NCBI GenBank assembly: GCA_014529385.2
Contig: CM043963.1
Span: forward strand, 101,968,412-102,032,411
DNA: 64,000 bases
Source: Adiantum capillus-veneris
Lineage: Eukaryota > Streptophyta > Polypodiopsida > Polypodiales > Pteridaceae
Direction of reading: 5' to 3'
Positions within the stretch are counted from its first letter, which is position 1; each line of letters begins with the position of its first letter. The position numbers and the translations under genes were made by a program. Of the stretch, positions 44,352 to 57,029 are shown one piece after another. Below the pieces are notes generated by a model that saw nothing but the letters and a program-made list of their open reading frames with translations, had not been told where the DNA came from and searched no databases.

Positions 44352-46754
44352 CACCAAAATACAAACATAAAAACAAAGACATCGTGCATTTTTATATTTT
44401 TGTCAATACATGTATAGACAATCATAAAATAGTAGACTCCAAAACAATAGCATGAAAATACTAGTAATAAGACAAACACCCATAGATTAAGACATTGATT
44501 TTTTGCAATGTTGTTCTCCGGCTTTCACCGTCTTGGGGATAGCCTCATCATGCACTTGTGCCTGAGATGAAAGGCACCCCCTCCCTCCGCTCACGCACTT
44601 GTTTAAATGATGTGGCAACCCTTTGTCTTCCCATTTTTTAAAACGCCATGTCAGTGTAATAATCGACGTCCTCTTCGGTTAGATTTGGCATAGACTCTAG
44701 TGCATTGAAGGCTTCGTAGAGCTCTTATGTGCAACTCTGTGTTTTGTGGAGTGCGTCTGTATTGTTTTTTCCGCTTTGCACTTCACAATAGATAACCATA
44801 CGATAGATGGCTTGGAGGATATACCAAGCGTGGGAATTCTTGATAGGGTCCATACGTGGGGCAACTTATGGGCGCCCAGCTCTCTGTACCCCACTCCCTC
44901 ACCTCATTTTGTGTGGGTTTACAAAACTATCGAGTTTAATTTTACAAGAAAGAGAGACAACTGATGGTGAACAGTCTAAAGGATTTAAGGGTGAGGGGTG
45001 AGCACGAAATGCACCCAATATCGCTTCATACACAAACAAGCAAGGAACACCTTTTGACTAGTAGGTGCTCCTTGTCGATGTCTTTTTGTTCTTTATTTTC
45101 AGTTATGGTACAAACACTATTGCTTTGTTTCAGCTCATGTTTAATAAATTTATGTGACCAACAAAAAATGATACATTTGTAGGCAACAATGAATAAACGT
45201 TTAAAAATTAAATGCATAAACAAATAATCAACAACGACATACGAACCATAACTTAAACTAATCCCAAAAACATTTTTTTAAAAAGAGTTTACAACGAAAT
45301 CATGGAACATAACCCGTACAAAATGCATCATGATTGAAGCTATGGGCGTGGAAATTGTGGTGGTGGATGTGATGGGCCCAAAGAGAACGTGGAAGAAAAC
45401 GGTCTATGAAGGGATGGACAACGTGCTTGCAATGGAATGCCTTGCACCATTAATGGAGGTGGACCTATAATCGTGTGATAGGACTGCAATGGGTCGTTCA
45501 GTGGCCAAGTCGCCATTGAAGAGTGGTGTGTGGTTGGGGCCGGGTAAAAAGGTAGCATATAGCATGGAAGGACCTATGTTTGATGCGGATGGCCTGTCTG
45601 AGGTGTAGGTGGCTCCATGTCTATGGATCATGACACATTGCCAAAAAATTAGAGTTGCACCAAGCTCTCTAGGCAGATGTACGCGAGGCTCAATAAGTGC
45701 TCCAAAAATTGCGACATATAGCTCGATGCGATGCAATGTCTTTGAAGAGGCATACGCTCCATCACCGTGCCACCACAATCAACAAAACAATTTAGCACTA
45801 TTCATCGGCTTTAGTGAACGTCTCAAGGATTCACCTGAAACGTGAGAAGATGGACGTTAGAATCTGGACTAGATGTTTGGCACGTGGTCACTAGAAAACG
45901 TACTGAGCAAGGAACTTGCTCTTCTATACAACTGAACGAAATGCTACTCCACTGCCCATGGAGAATCTTGAAATGGTTCTTGAACAATGTCATCGTTGAC
46001 ATCGAAGCCCTCCCCATCTGCACCAGTTTCTCTAGCTCCATGATTGTAGAAGGGAACTAGTTGAGGCCTTGTTGAGGCCCAATTAAATTGTGCACAAACA
46101 TATTGAGTACTAGTGTCATGGTCTGCCAAAGAAAAACAACACGTCATGGTTCCATTAGGTCTCCCCAATCTCGAAAAAATATAAAGCCTTTCAAAACATC
46201 TTAAGCGCATAAGTGAATGGCTCATCAGTTTAGGAAATGAAAAGACCCGTGAAGGTGGAAAGTCAAAAGATTTTTTGTGTCCATATAAAAAGGTTGTTGA
46301 TTTCACAGTACTACATTTATTTTTCTCTTTTCTTTTATTTTCACTTTAGAATTTTCTTCTCTTTAAAGTATCCGTGCACTGTGTGCTTGCACTATGCAGG
46401 TAGTGTTTTTTATTTAAGCCATTGGTGAAAAGTATGCAGTCTATTGATTGTAGTTTAATAGAGTCATAGTCTGCACTTTTTGAGAGGCTTGGCCCCAGTT
46501 TGGGTAGCACATTTTGGCGTGTGTGTGTGTTTTGTGTGTGAGGTAGGTAAATAATACCGTAACGGTCTGTTTTGGTTTCTTTGTGGAGGTACATTTTCTG
46601 CTGTAGGACTTCCGCTCGGCCCCGAGGTGCCACTGTAAAGGCGGCCAAAAATCTTGTGAAAGCCCGGACATTGTGGATTCCCGCGTAAATAATAATGCCA
46701 CGTCACCTGGCCATATGCTGGGCAGCTTCCTCACCGAGGGGCAACGATGCAGAA
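44350..46754. other. Unassigned stretch
   Basis: Moderate open frames exist on both strands (for example minus 45778-45404 and 46306-45944) but none shows a family motif. A GT-rich run lies at about 46515-46540. No LTR ends were found. Confidence 0.4.
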
Positions 46755-46897
46755 TGCATGGAAGAACCCTTTCACCGTGAGTGCTGCAATCACTGCGTTT
46801 TGGTGTCTCGTACTGCACTAATGGTCGTTCTTCCTGCAGGGAAATTGTGAAGAAGCTAGGTGGCAGAACTCCTTGGGAGAGCTCTCAGACGGTAATT

Positions 46898-46937
<40 letters not shown>

Positions 46938-47190
46938 GCTTTTTTCACTTTCTTGGTTTGCAGAAGACGATATTTGCCCTGATCAAGTAGTCTATCACGA
47001 GGACCACCTTGAAAACCTGTTTGGACTTTACAATCGTGCAGATGAGGTAGATTTCTTTGACCAAAATAATCGTGTTCTAAGAGTATCTCGACTCGGAAGG
47101 ATTTTCATTAGGGCTTCTATTTCAAGCAAGACAACAGGATTAAGTACACCTTGGCTGCATAACATGCACAACGAAACAAAAGAATGTTGA
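46755..47190 (+). pseudogene. Unrecognised exon-like stretch
   Basis: A protein-like frame on the plus strand (FAEDDICPDQVVYHEDHLEN, LFGLYNRADEVDFFDQNNRV) follows a TTTGCAG acceptor-like site at about 46963. It runs to a stop at 47190. A (GA)n run at 46901-46934 lies between it and a shorter open piece that starts after CTGCAG at about 46840. No family is recognised; it may be a decayed host gene fragment. Confidence 0.3.
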
Positions 47191-48198
47191 ACGAACACTT
47201 CTTTTAAACTAGTCTTGCTTGGTGGGCCTTGATATATAACATCTATAGAATATAATAGGACATATGCAAATTGACTTTTAGCAGCTAGCACTGAAGGGAA
47301 TAAGAGCAAGACTAATTTGGCAAGGGCGGCACTGCGTGAAAGGGATATACATTTGAAAAATGCTATAATGTTTATGGGAGGAGATGCAATAATGTTGATA
47401 AATGCTATAATGTTTATGCAATGCATGCTCCAATCTCTATACAATGCAGTGATTTCAAACATGGACGGTAAGCTAGTATGGTATAAATTATTTAGAGCTA
47501 AAAGTAAAGATGAACAAGGTGAATTCACTAATGTGATACACCACATGCATTCACTACTTGTATATTCACTTCTGTAATACATCACATAAATTTGGCAAGC
47601 AATCGTATGCTAAAAGTTACATGTGTAACTCACGTGCAGATGTTGATCGACATTGAGTGTATACTTCTGAAAACCAGATCCAAATAAACCAAAGCAAAGG
47701 AAGTAATGCGGAAAATTCTAGAACAAGTAAATAGATAAAGCATGAATGAACTGCAAAAATGAGGTCCTTTACTGACCTGCAATGTTGTACTCCTGTTGTT
47801 TGATTGTCCAATCTACATCCGATATGTGAGTCAAGCACAAAAAAGCAATGTAAATAGTTAAACATATCGTCTTGCAATGAAATGACACACTGAAAGTGCA
47901 AAGTATATTGTGCACGTCATACAGAGGTGCCATACAAAAGTATGGTGGAGAGCTGGCACTGTGGTCTCTCCAAAAATGATAAGAAACGGAAGCGTGCCCT
48001 GCCCCGTAGCGTTTATGTGTTGCGCCAAGCAAATGCATGCGCATGGACAATTGGATGCAGATAACAGACCTTGCAATGTTGTCGAGCTGGAGTCGCGTTT
48101 GTGTAATTGGAACGTGTAGTGTTGTGAATATATGTCCTCCCTGCCGTATACTAAACATGTAGATGTAACTTTATGCTCTATGTCCTATGATCAATATT

Positions 48199-48202
<4 letters not shown>
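47191..48202. other. Unassigned stretch
   Basis: No gene recognised. A short direct repeat, AATGCTATAATGTTTATG, occurs at 47358 and 47401. Confidence 0.4.

Positions 48203-48242
<40 letters not shown>
48203..48242. repeat. (CT)n microsatellite
   Basis: About 40 bp of CT. Confidence 0.97.
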
Positions 48243-48246
<4 letters not shown>

Positions 48247-48292
48247 GTAAGCTGCTTCGGTCAGCAATTATGTCTTCTTGCCTCCTTGCTGA

Positions 48293-49343
48293 CTAACTCG
48301 CGTTATGTATCGATGCCAAATTGATGTCTGCATTTGCAACCATCTGAACTTGATCCAATAGCTGCTGCGTACATGGACCTTTGCTCATAGAATCTGCCAC
48401 CAGCATTCCCTGCTTCGTATGCATATGCAGAAAAGCAACATTGCAGTATACTATTGTTGCTAATCTCAACTGCGATCGCATTGACTGCCACCTGCACGCG
48501 GTTTAGAAAGAGAATCTCTTTACAGGACACTATGTTGACCATATTGTCTATTAAATTTTCTGCTATCCCATTGAATGGCCAACAGTAGTTCACTGCTGGA
48601 GTTTAATAGGTGTTGACATATTGGTATGCGTGTCTCCGGAAATGCTATTGCTTCGTAGTCCTTGTTCTCCGGCTTCTGCAGCATCAAAGCTCTTTGTGTG
48701 GAGAAAAGAATTAGCTTCTGCTTTTGCTCTTTGACTATTCTTTTGATCCTGGCCGACAGCGTAGGCACCTACATGATTGACTACTTGACTTCTGCTACAA
48801 TGCTCTTGCATCTCCTTGGAGCTATACATTAACCAACTCCTACGGACACCATATTCTGCGTTGAATTGGTTATGAGAGATGTTTCTATTTGTTTGCAGAT
48901 CGTTGTGAATTGCTCGACTCATCAAATTTTCAGATAGGCTATCAATGGAGTTGGACGAGAAGTGCGACTGAAGTCAACAGCTTAGCAGACCATGACTTGC
49001 ACTAGTGACAATATTCCCCAATGCCTTTCCCTCGACATTGAGCTGTCTGCCACTAATCCCCTCACACTCTCTACTAAAAGCGGCACTCTTTGCTAAAAGC
49101 GCAAGCAGCTAGCACTAAGGCCGCCGGCTTAATTACTTGAGGATGACCATCATAAGCTTCGGTGTGATCGATCCTGCTAAGCTTTTCTACCCTCATGTCT
49201 AGTTCGATGTTTATTCTTTCCATTTCTTCTGCCTCTTCCGTCTGCATCACCAACACCCTGAACGGGCCTACGAAGGCAATGAGTTTTGGTGGTTCGACTC
49301 CAGATTAGGCCAACTGATTATCTTCTGTTTCATGAGTAGCACT
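48293..49343 (-). pseudogene. Remnants of an unrecognised minus-strand gene
   Basis: Several protein-like pieces share the minus strand and nearly one frame: SGVEPPKLIAFVGPFRVLVM, TEEAEEMERINIELDMRVEK (helical, charged), HNDLQTNRNISHNQFNAEYG and AKAEANSFLHTKSFDAAEAG. A last piece is QMVANADINLASIHNA to a stop near 48293. Stops occur at about 48970 and 49290. The composition (polar, Ser/Asn-rich) resembles a plant nuclear or regulatory protein, but no domain is identifiable. Upstream text continues at 49877 after an inserted solo LTR. Confidence 0.4.
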
Positions 49344-49348
49344 AGAAC

Positions 49349-49871
49349 TGTCACAAAGTGATGACGTGGCGGACAACAGAAACCCTAATTTCTGCCAGAA
49401 ACCCTAATTTCCGAAAATTGGGGAGGCTGATTTTTTTTTTTTTTGGGGAAAATGATGAGCGACGCAAATTTCGCTTTTTCTCTACTTAAATGAGAAAGAG
49501 AGAGAGAATGCTTTTGCTTTCATGTTTTGACTCTTTGTGAGAGAGAGAGAGCAATTGCTTTTGATTTGAAGCTTTTGGGGCTCTGCTTTTGGGCATCCCT
49601 TGTAACCTTTAAATTAGTGGTGAGGGCCTCACTTCTCAGGGCATCTGGACGCAGAGTCTGAGAGTGAAACCCTAACCGCTCTCTTGTACTTTGATGATTG
49701 ATTAATATAAAAAGAAATACCGAAAGGGGCGCCAGTCTTTGGGGCCAATATCTCTAGGCACGGAACTCCGCCGGGCCAGTGCAAATCTATTGTGATCTGT
49801 GAATTGTTTGGAAGTGGTTATTTGGTGCTATCGCGGTTGATTCTTGACTTGGAGTGTCCAAGTCTGTTACA
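49349..49871 (+). repeat. Solo LTR (family R) with target duplication
   Basis: 523 bp, TGTCACAAAG...TGTTACA, flanked by AGAAC at 49344-49348 and 49872-49876. No internal sequence is attached. It contains the family core GAAATACCGAAAGGGGCGCC and GGGGCCAATATCTCTAGGCA. A lone LTR between a perfect target duplication indicates recombination between the two LTRs of a former full element. Confidence 0.9.
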
Positions 49872-49876
49872 AGAAC

Positions 49877-50071
49877 AGACCTCTTCCATTGGTTGATCGC
49901 ATGAAATATCTGATCTTTGAGCATGCTCCTCACTCCAGCTTGATGATCTACGAAATATAACTGGTCTCTGGTATTCCTTTCCGGTTCTACCCAGCTTACT
50001 GCTGCACAGGCAAACTGTGCGGAAAAGAATTGGTGTGGATCTTGAGAATTAAGCAATGGGATCTGCTGCAT
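49877..50071 (-). pseudogene. Continuation of the unrecognised minus-strand gene
   Basis: With the solo LTR and one target copy removed, the minus strand reads RSDISCDQPMEEVCSSATHE and on into the stretch at 49343, before a stop. Upstream text KLGRTGKEYQRPVIFRRSSS is in the same frame. No family recognised. Confidence 0.4.
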
Positions 50072-50504
50072 ATCTCTCGCAAACTTGCGGCTTTTGGGGA
50101 ACTTGCGAACTGCCTGCGTGGAGAAGTTCGAAGTGCTTTTGAGCTCTGTCTGCGGACTCGTTGCACGGCGGCGTTTTTATTGTTATTTGAGCTTTTTGCT
50201 AGCGCCAGTGGGAATGTGCCACGTGGTTGCTTGTGCGATCAGAGAGTGGGAAAAGAGCCTTTGGCTCACCAAGTAAATAGCATTCTGTAGCTTTTTAGTT
50301 TTATGACGGTCCCATTCTTTTTGTTTAAAGGTTTATCTCGTGCATTGCATTCAATTATTCAAAGAGGTAGTTGGGCATTGGCTTTGTTCAACTCTTGAAA
50401 GGTGGTCCTAAGCTGACTTCAGGTTGGGCCACTAGTCCTCCCTTACTGTTGTGATCATCTGTGTAGGCTCGTCGGAAGCGGGTCTCTCCTTGTACTTGCA
50501 AGCC

Positions 50505-50540
<36 letters not shown>

Positions 50541-50822
50541 GCACATGACCCCTTTAGCACTGTCTCATAAAGCTTGATACGTGGCCAATCATGATATTCC
50601 TTTAGTTCGCGGGATCTGCAATGCGAATTCTGGATTTGTAGATAGACACAATGTTATGCATAGTCCACTCTGTTGGTAGGTCCCCGACTACAGTTCTATT
50701 GAAAAGCGATGTAATGAAAGGAGCTAAAGTGTCTGCTGCTTATATATGGTACTCACTCTGCATATGCATATAATAGCTAGGTCGCGGATGGTGAGTGCGA
50801 TGTACGACCCTCTCCAATATTG
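50072..50822. other. Unassigned stretch
   Basis: No gene recognised. A (CT)n run lies at about 50506-50541. It could hold the 3' LTR of copia C, but no LTR end could be placed. Confidence 0.4.
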
Positions 50823-52255
50823 CTATTGTGAAGAAATTAGAGGTGGTAGACTCGACCATCTCTCTTCCAATTGGCATGCCACGTCATCACTTTGTGACAC
50901 TTTAAACGGACACACCCATGCATGCTTGGAGTAATCATCAAAAGTACAGGTAATTACCCAAGGATGGAGTTTGTGTAGGCCACCATGCACAAGTTGCAAC
51001 TTGCATGTAGCCCTTACTGAACCATCCTTTGGAAACTTTAAATGTTGTATGTTACCCAAAATACAGCCTTCACAAACATGTTTAGAAGGTGCTTCGAGAG
51101 GCGGCAAAGAAGCGACCATATCATATTTCTACAAATGTAGCAAATTGGCAAAATTCAAATGCCCAAAACGTGCATGCCAAAGTTTTGCATCTGAAAGAGC
51201 CTTTGAATCCACAGCTGCATTTGCAAAATTTTGCCCTCACTTGTCATACAAAGTGAGCTTATATAGCCGTCGGCACAAAATGCCAAATGCAACAATTTCA
51301 TCACCAAAACTGAGATCATGAACTGTAACCTGTCATCCACAAATTTGACGACAAGACCATGTTTTGCAAGTGCAGTTACATACGAAAGGTACTTTTTGAT
51401 CCCAAAGTGCATCAACAAGTGTGAAAGAATTGTCTTTCGTAGGAGTTAGCACAATCTTTTCAACTCCCTTGATCGGATAAGAGGCATTGTTGGCACAAGT
51501 GACCGCATTTTTGTGAGGACAGCCTCGAGAGAGGCGAGCAAGTCACGATGTAAAGTAATGTGCTTTGTAGCACCACTATCAAAGTACCAAACATGTGACG
51601 CTGCAGCAACTGACATACATGCATCATGGACAGAAGGACATAAGTATACTCGGCACTGAATACCCACTCTGCATCTACATCGACAACACAATCTCCATTT
51701 CCAGAAGGTTCTACAATAGCTGCAGTGGTAGTAGATCCAACCTCTTTCTTCTTGGCCACTTTTGCCTTCAACTTAGGATATTGCTTTATCAAGTGATCAT
51801 TAGCCATTGCAATAATGATAATGCATCTTCTTCTTGCTTTTTTCTCTAGAATTCCCAGACGAGTTGCTTCAGCAGAAGCACAAGAAACAGGTGATCTGCT
51901 ACTCATTGAAGAATCATGAGAAGTGGCTGCATTGCTAATACCACCTTTTCTTTGACCAACAACAAAAGCGTGTTCAATTGCACGCTGTTTAGCCCTGTTC
52001 TTTCTTGAAAGTGACTCCTGTAACAACAATGTACATAATGCATAAAACTTGATAGCTTGAGGGTTTTCTTGGGTCATAAGTCTCCCAAGTACTAGCAAAG
52101 GTCTGGTTAGAATTTGGCAACACATTGAGAATAGTAACTGTTAGAAATAACTTCACCTGCAATAATGAGTTGCTCATTAATATCCTTGATACCAGCAAGG
52201 AAAGTGTCCATGTTGTCTTCTGTAAAATCTTCGCCTCCAGCTCTTTACACAGCAA
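50823..52255 (-). pseudogene. Copia C: decayed gag-protease-integrase fragment
   Basis: On the minus strand the gag end is at 52255-51840 (DTFLAGIKDINEQ-like text in mixed frames). A worn zinc knuckle follows: HLIKQYPKLKAKV, where functional elements have HxxxxC. Then comes the protease VWYFDSGATKHITLHRDLL at about 51550-51620, with its DSGA intact. The pre-integrase zinc region and start of integrase are CEGCILGNIQHLKFPKDGSV and FDDYSKHAWV at 51119-50823. It ends there, with no reverse transcriptase. Stops and frameshifts are frequent. It is a different copia lineage from A and B, and no LTR pair is found. Confidence 0.75.
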
Positions 52256-53105
52256 TGCAATTTTAAACTCATTGCGACTTGCCTAAAGACAAGCCAGAGA
52301 ATCCCAAGGCTGTTGTCACGTGCGCACTTCACTTGCGCCACGTGGACATGCTTCTGCCATAGTCTAGCATGAGTCTTAGCTTAGGACTGAGCTTGGCACC
52401 TTTGTGAGCCTCTAGCAGGACGTGCATGCCCACGCCGGCCATAGTTGCATACCCTCTCTTGCACAAGAACAATCATTTCATCATGCAGGCATTTGACCTC
52501 GTGAACCACCTCTTATAATTCATTTGATTAAAAGTGACTTTTTGGAATTCTTTTTGTAAGTTTATTGGAAAAGTAGGTAGGGAAAATTGCTAAAGATCTA
52601 TAAAAGAAACCCACTGGGCACTCAATAGAAGCAGAAGAAGCAGGGACACAAGGAGGCAGGCACCCAACAGGCAGGCAACACCTCAGCAGGAGCCCTAGCG
52701 TTTTCTCAAGAAGAAGCAGACCGAGATCAGCATGGCGTTTTCAGTTTTCAGCAGACAGCCCAATGTTTTCAGTTTTCTGCCTTAGCCTCGCGAGAACCCG
52801 CTCCCACTAGGTTACAGATCCTCGCCAGATTCCCCATCTAGTACCAGATCACCGTAGCATTTTCAGAATTCAGCAGATCAGCCAACGTTTTCAGATTTCA
52901 GCCGGAATATCAAGAGTTCCGATCTGGACGAAAGGAGAAGCTAACTCCTTGATAAAAAGAGCCGAAAGGAGAAGCTAACTCCTTAACAAAAAGAGCAAAC
53001 TGATTGTCCCTCGGAATGTCCCTTGGAATTTTTTTTGAGCTAACTTGAGTTGTTTTGCAGATATGCTGTAATCGCGGACGATTACTCTCTTTCAAGAAGG
53101 GGAGA
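52256..53105. other. Unassigned stretch with a 34-bp tandem duplication and purine tract
   Basis: CGAAAGGAGAAGCTAACTCC... is repeated at 52929-52962 and 52963-52996. The end (CGATTACTCTCTTTCAAGAAGGGGAGA) looks like the polypurine tract preceding the LTR at 53106. No gene recognised. Confidence 0.5.
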
Positions 53106-53639
53106 TGTCACAAACTGATGACGTGTCAAAGCCATGAAGAAGGGAGCCAACTTGCAGATGTGGGCCTAAACCGTAAGTGAAGAGGTAGAGCACCAGGAAA
53201 TAAAGTAGGGCTTACACACACACACAAGAGAACGTCCGCTTTTCATGCTGGCAGTGTTGACGTGGCAGGACTGTACGGATTTTCGTAAATTGCGCTAGCA
53301 GCTTTTTGGCTTTGCTTTTGGACTAGATGCTTTTGAGTTTGAAGGCTTTTCACTGTAATTGCTTTTTAGGCCAAGGGCCTTTAAGTATGAGGTTAGGGCT
53401 CATTCTCTTGCATGCTTCCTGGAGAAGGTGCAGAGTCTGGAGTACCGACTTGTACTGTGTTGATGCAATATAAAGAAATACCGAAAGGGGCGCCAAGGTT
53501 TGGGGCCAATACTTTGTCGGGTGGAATTCCGCCACTCTGTGTCGCGTGTCGTCTCTCTTTCAGTTCAGTTGTTATTGAAGTGCTAAAAGTCTGTTCAGTC
53601 TGTTCTTTTCTATTGGCACGTGGTGCCCGTCTTGTGACA
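53106..53639 (+). repeat. LTR, family R (3' LTR with preceding purine tract)
   Basis: TGTCACAAACTGATGACG...TTGTGACA. It shares the core GAAATACCGAAAGGGGCGCC with the solo LTR at 49349 and with 61089-61674. It is preceded by AAGAAGGGGAGA. No target duplication is seen: the right flank is the start of a large inverted repeat. Confidence 0.7.
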
Positions 53640-53640
53640 A

Positions 53641-54957
53641 AAATCCTCTCTTCCAATCCTACACACAAAAGAGTCGTGTTCTCGGGTTCCTTCTCGTAAT
53701 CAGCCCCGTCTATGACGTTCATGGGCTGAAAACAGAGAAAAACAGCAGCTTGTCGTGATGGAAACACGCTCCGTAGGCACTTCTTCGCGAGGGAACTCGC
53801 GCACTGGGTCCTGGCGACATCGGGTACACTTGGGGCAGCCATGGACATCACCGGCAACGTCTTCTTTGCGGCTGAAATTTGCAGCAGCATCTCCTCCTTG
53901 AGGAAATTGGTCTTCTCCTTTGAGTGAGGGCATGTGATGCTTTTATAGCTCCCTGACCACGGCAAAGATAGCAGAGCATTGGCTACTCGCGTAGAGATCG
54001 CGGCCGTTTTTCGTTTTTTTTTGGTTTGTTTGTTTGTTTTGGCGTTGTTCTACCAAAAAAAGAGAGAAAAATCGGTGGGTGGTTTTTACTGCTTTATTTA
54101 ATCATAGGCTGCCCACTTATTAAGCGGGCGGCCGGTCACCTTTAAAAATGGTCTCAATAAAACCTTATAAGTTAAAAACAATGCTTTCACAACACTTCCC
54201 AGGCGTCCCTGGATGCAATCACATACATAGTTGCAATGCAGACATAGACTTCCTCACGAGAAAGCATCTGCATTCCCGAAAAGCAATCCGCTTTCTCAAA
54301 AAGCATCTGTTTTTCCTCAAAGTTTCCTTTGAACCCATCTTCATTCAAGTGCTTGCTTTTCCTTGTGCACAATTCTAACATAGTTCGGAATTTCCTCTCG
54401 ACTATGGATATTCCCTTTTTGATGCACCTGTCACCCACCTTGTGACGCATCAGGAATACCCATCACCTAGTCCTTTCCTACGGAACCTACGGTACAATCT
54501 CCTTCGCGATGCTCTATGTCACCCATCCTATGACGCATCAGAGATGTCCGTTCCCGGATGGTCGGATACTTCTTTCCGATGCTCCCTGTCACCATCCGAT
54601 GTGACGCATCAGAAGTACTCGTTCCTGGTGGCCTTACAGATATTCTCGTTCTTAGTGCTCCCGTCATTACTTTGAATGACTCACTAGGAATACTCTGTAC
54701 TCGGATGTCTCCAGCGACAAAAACCCTCACTTAAAATTCCAATAATTCATTTAGAATTATTTTTCTTGGTGTCCCAAGCGAGAAAACCCTCTCACTTATA
54801 AATCCAACAATTCATTTAGAATTAATTTTTTGTCAGATAAAGCCAATTTAGCAACATCCCTCTCACTTATAAACAATTGTCCTCAACTGTAGAGGTCCAA
54901 CTGACCTGCCGGGGAGAAATCGGAAAAATAAACCTTGCTCAATGATGAATTGAGCTA
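53641..54957. repeat. Large inverted repeat, left arm
   Basis: The reverse complement matches 57030-58400. Shared segments include AAGCATCTGCATTCCCGAAA-like text, the GACGCATCA clusters, and ACAATGCTTTCACA. Ends: AAAATCCTCTCTTCC on the left, TTGCTCAATGATGAATTGAG on the right. Probably a long gypsy LTR segment in opposite orientations. Confidence 0.8.
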
Positions 54958-55530
54958 GTCCTTTCTCAAAAGAGATCTCAAAAATTAATTTAAACAAAAA
55001 TTCAAAATTTACTTACCTTACCGGTTCATGTCCTTCCTCTAGTACCTCGAGGATATCCTTCACCAATTATCAAACTTACGAGCGATGTAAGAACTCGTCA
55101 TTCGTGTCTTTCCAACCGATTGGAAGTTTCCTCATCCAAGAATCGGTTAACTCGATGCCACCTTCTCAATCCCGAGAAGAATAATCTTCCTAGAAATCAA
55201 TCTAGGTATTTGTCCTTGCGCATAATCCTGCGCTGTTAGTCCAGAGGGTATTAAACCTCCTGTGTTCTCCCACATAGGGAATGCCCAAGTCATAGAGCAT
55301 TAATCTCGATGTCTTTCTTTCACAAATAGAGTCTGCGATCACCTTAAAGAAGGTTCTTATTCCTCAAAGATGTAACTTTGATCAAACCTGCCCTCTCGCT
55401 TGAAGTTTGAGGGTCGTCTATTCAAAAACTCAGGAGTTACATTGAATTCCCTTACTCCAAACTTTCTCCGGATAGCAACGTATCCTTCGAGGAGAGGTAA
55501 CAAAAATTCATTGTTTTTGTGTTCAATGGT

Positions 55531-56407
55531 TCATGTCCCACTGCGGGGATTAGATTCTATGTACACTGAGGTGTACACTTTCAGCTTGTATTGCTGACTC
55601 CACCATCCGGTGCAAAGTATCTTGCGGATGCGTTTACAAAATTCGGGCAAAAGTCCTTCGTTAAATTTCTTTATCATTTCTTCCTCAAAGAGGTTCAAGA
55701 ATGGAGCCACCTTAGCCACCTTGGAAAGAGTGAACGAATATTGATTCACATAATCCATGACTCGCTCATGCTCCTATCGGGCAAACCGATCTCAATCTTC
55801 TTCGATGCGTTCCTCAAAGCGTAGAGGGAAAAAAAAAGTCCAAAAATTCAGCCTTGAATTAAATCCAAGTCTTGTTGTGAATTCCTTGCAGAGCTTTGGT
55901 ACACCACCATGTACTTGCAATTCCCCTTGAGGTGTTTGGTCACATGCCTCACCTTCGACGCTTTTCAGAAATTGCCGTTTGCAAAGGCAACTTCAAACTG
56001 TCAAATGAAAGCGGTAGCTTCCGAGGCATCTTCCCTTCCGTCAAAAGTATCAAACTTGACTGAAGTGTTCCTTGGTCTAGAGACCTTCTTCATATCCTTC
56101 CCGGAATGACGGGATTTCATGGCTATGGTTCTGGATTGATGTTCTTGGATATTTTCAAGGTTCTGAAGTATCTTGAGTATTTCGCTCCTTGGATTCTCTA
56201 GGTTCTTGAGCATCATGCTCTTGTCTCCTTCTCAAAGAATCCCAAGTCTTGTGTCGACTTCTTGCAGAGAGAAAAATTTTCCCAACTCTATGGGATTTTC
56301 CTGCACGACTTAGGATTCCGCTTGCTTACTTCTCTCTTGGCTTGTGATAGCTTCTTCCCGTATCTTCCTAGAGTCATCCTCCTTTACAGAGAAAGAGAGG
56401 AGACCAT
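55531..56407 (-). pseudogene. Gypsy element D: gag remnant
   Basis: On the minus strand, next to a primer site: SRPRNTSVKFDTFDGREDAS, KASKVRHVTKHLKGN and, after frame changes, YMDYVNQYSFTLSKVAKVAP with EEEMIKKFNEGLLPEFCKRI. This is the plant gypsy gag capsid pattern. It breaks off near 55600 into other text. No pol region follows to the left, where the inverted-repeat arm and non-coding sequence lie. Confidence 0.75.
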
Positions 56408-56419
56408 GCTTTGATACCA
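56408..56419 (-). promoter_or_regulatory. Primer-binding site of gypsy element D
   Basis: GCTTTGATACCA is the complement of TGGTATCAAAGC (one change from the Met-tRNA site). One base separates it from the LTR start at 56421, so the element reads leftwards. Confidence 0.75.
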
Positions 56420-56496
56420 CTGTCACAAACAAGAGCGCATAGCAATATAGAATATACTTGGATAAATAGAATTTATCACTTAAAACTGAAGCCAGA

Positions 56497-56547
<51 letters not shown>

Positions 56548-56560
56548 CACACACACACAC

Positions 56561-56629
<69 letters not shown>
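56497..56629. repeat. Compound (TA)n(CA)n(GA)n microsatellite
   Basis: About 47 bp TA, 16 bp CA and 67 bp GA inside the LTR. The reversed copies have only a short CT run (59518-59545) or none. Confidence 0.96.
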
Positions 56630-56634
<5 letters not shown>

Positions 56635-57029
56635 GACATAGTATTGGGGACCAGAAGATGGGCTGGTCCCCCCCTCCCGTAATAGTATCTTTATTACCGA
56701 GGAGAAGTCTATACAAGCACTAGAACCGAACGTATTACCACGTTTGTTCGAGAATAAGACTTGATGGTTCCCGGAAGCCTCGGCTTCCTATTCCTAGGGC
56801 AAAACCCTATTCCAAGGAACATCCGTTCCTTATTCCAAATCCTCGAGAATCAAGGTTCTCGCCTCTGGATCTCACCTTCTAGACTCGGGGCATGGCATCC
56901 CTGCAACTCTTTTCTGACTCTATTTCCAGAGTCCTTTTCTCGCAGAACAACTCTGCTTTCTCGGACGCGAAGTCCTTACTTGGGAATCTCAACTTCCGGA
57001 TCACATCTTGATAGACTACCTCTCTCCAA

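Noticed and set aside
45404..46306. Minus-strand frames of 70-125 codons as a gene
   Set aside because: No recognisable domain, several stops between them and no splice pattern that joins them convincingly.
49405..49500. Poly-T stretch as a terminator or poly(A) tail of a retrogene
   Set aside because: It lies inside the solo LTR, whose ends and target duplication account for it.
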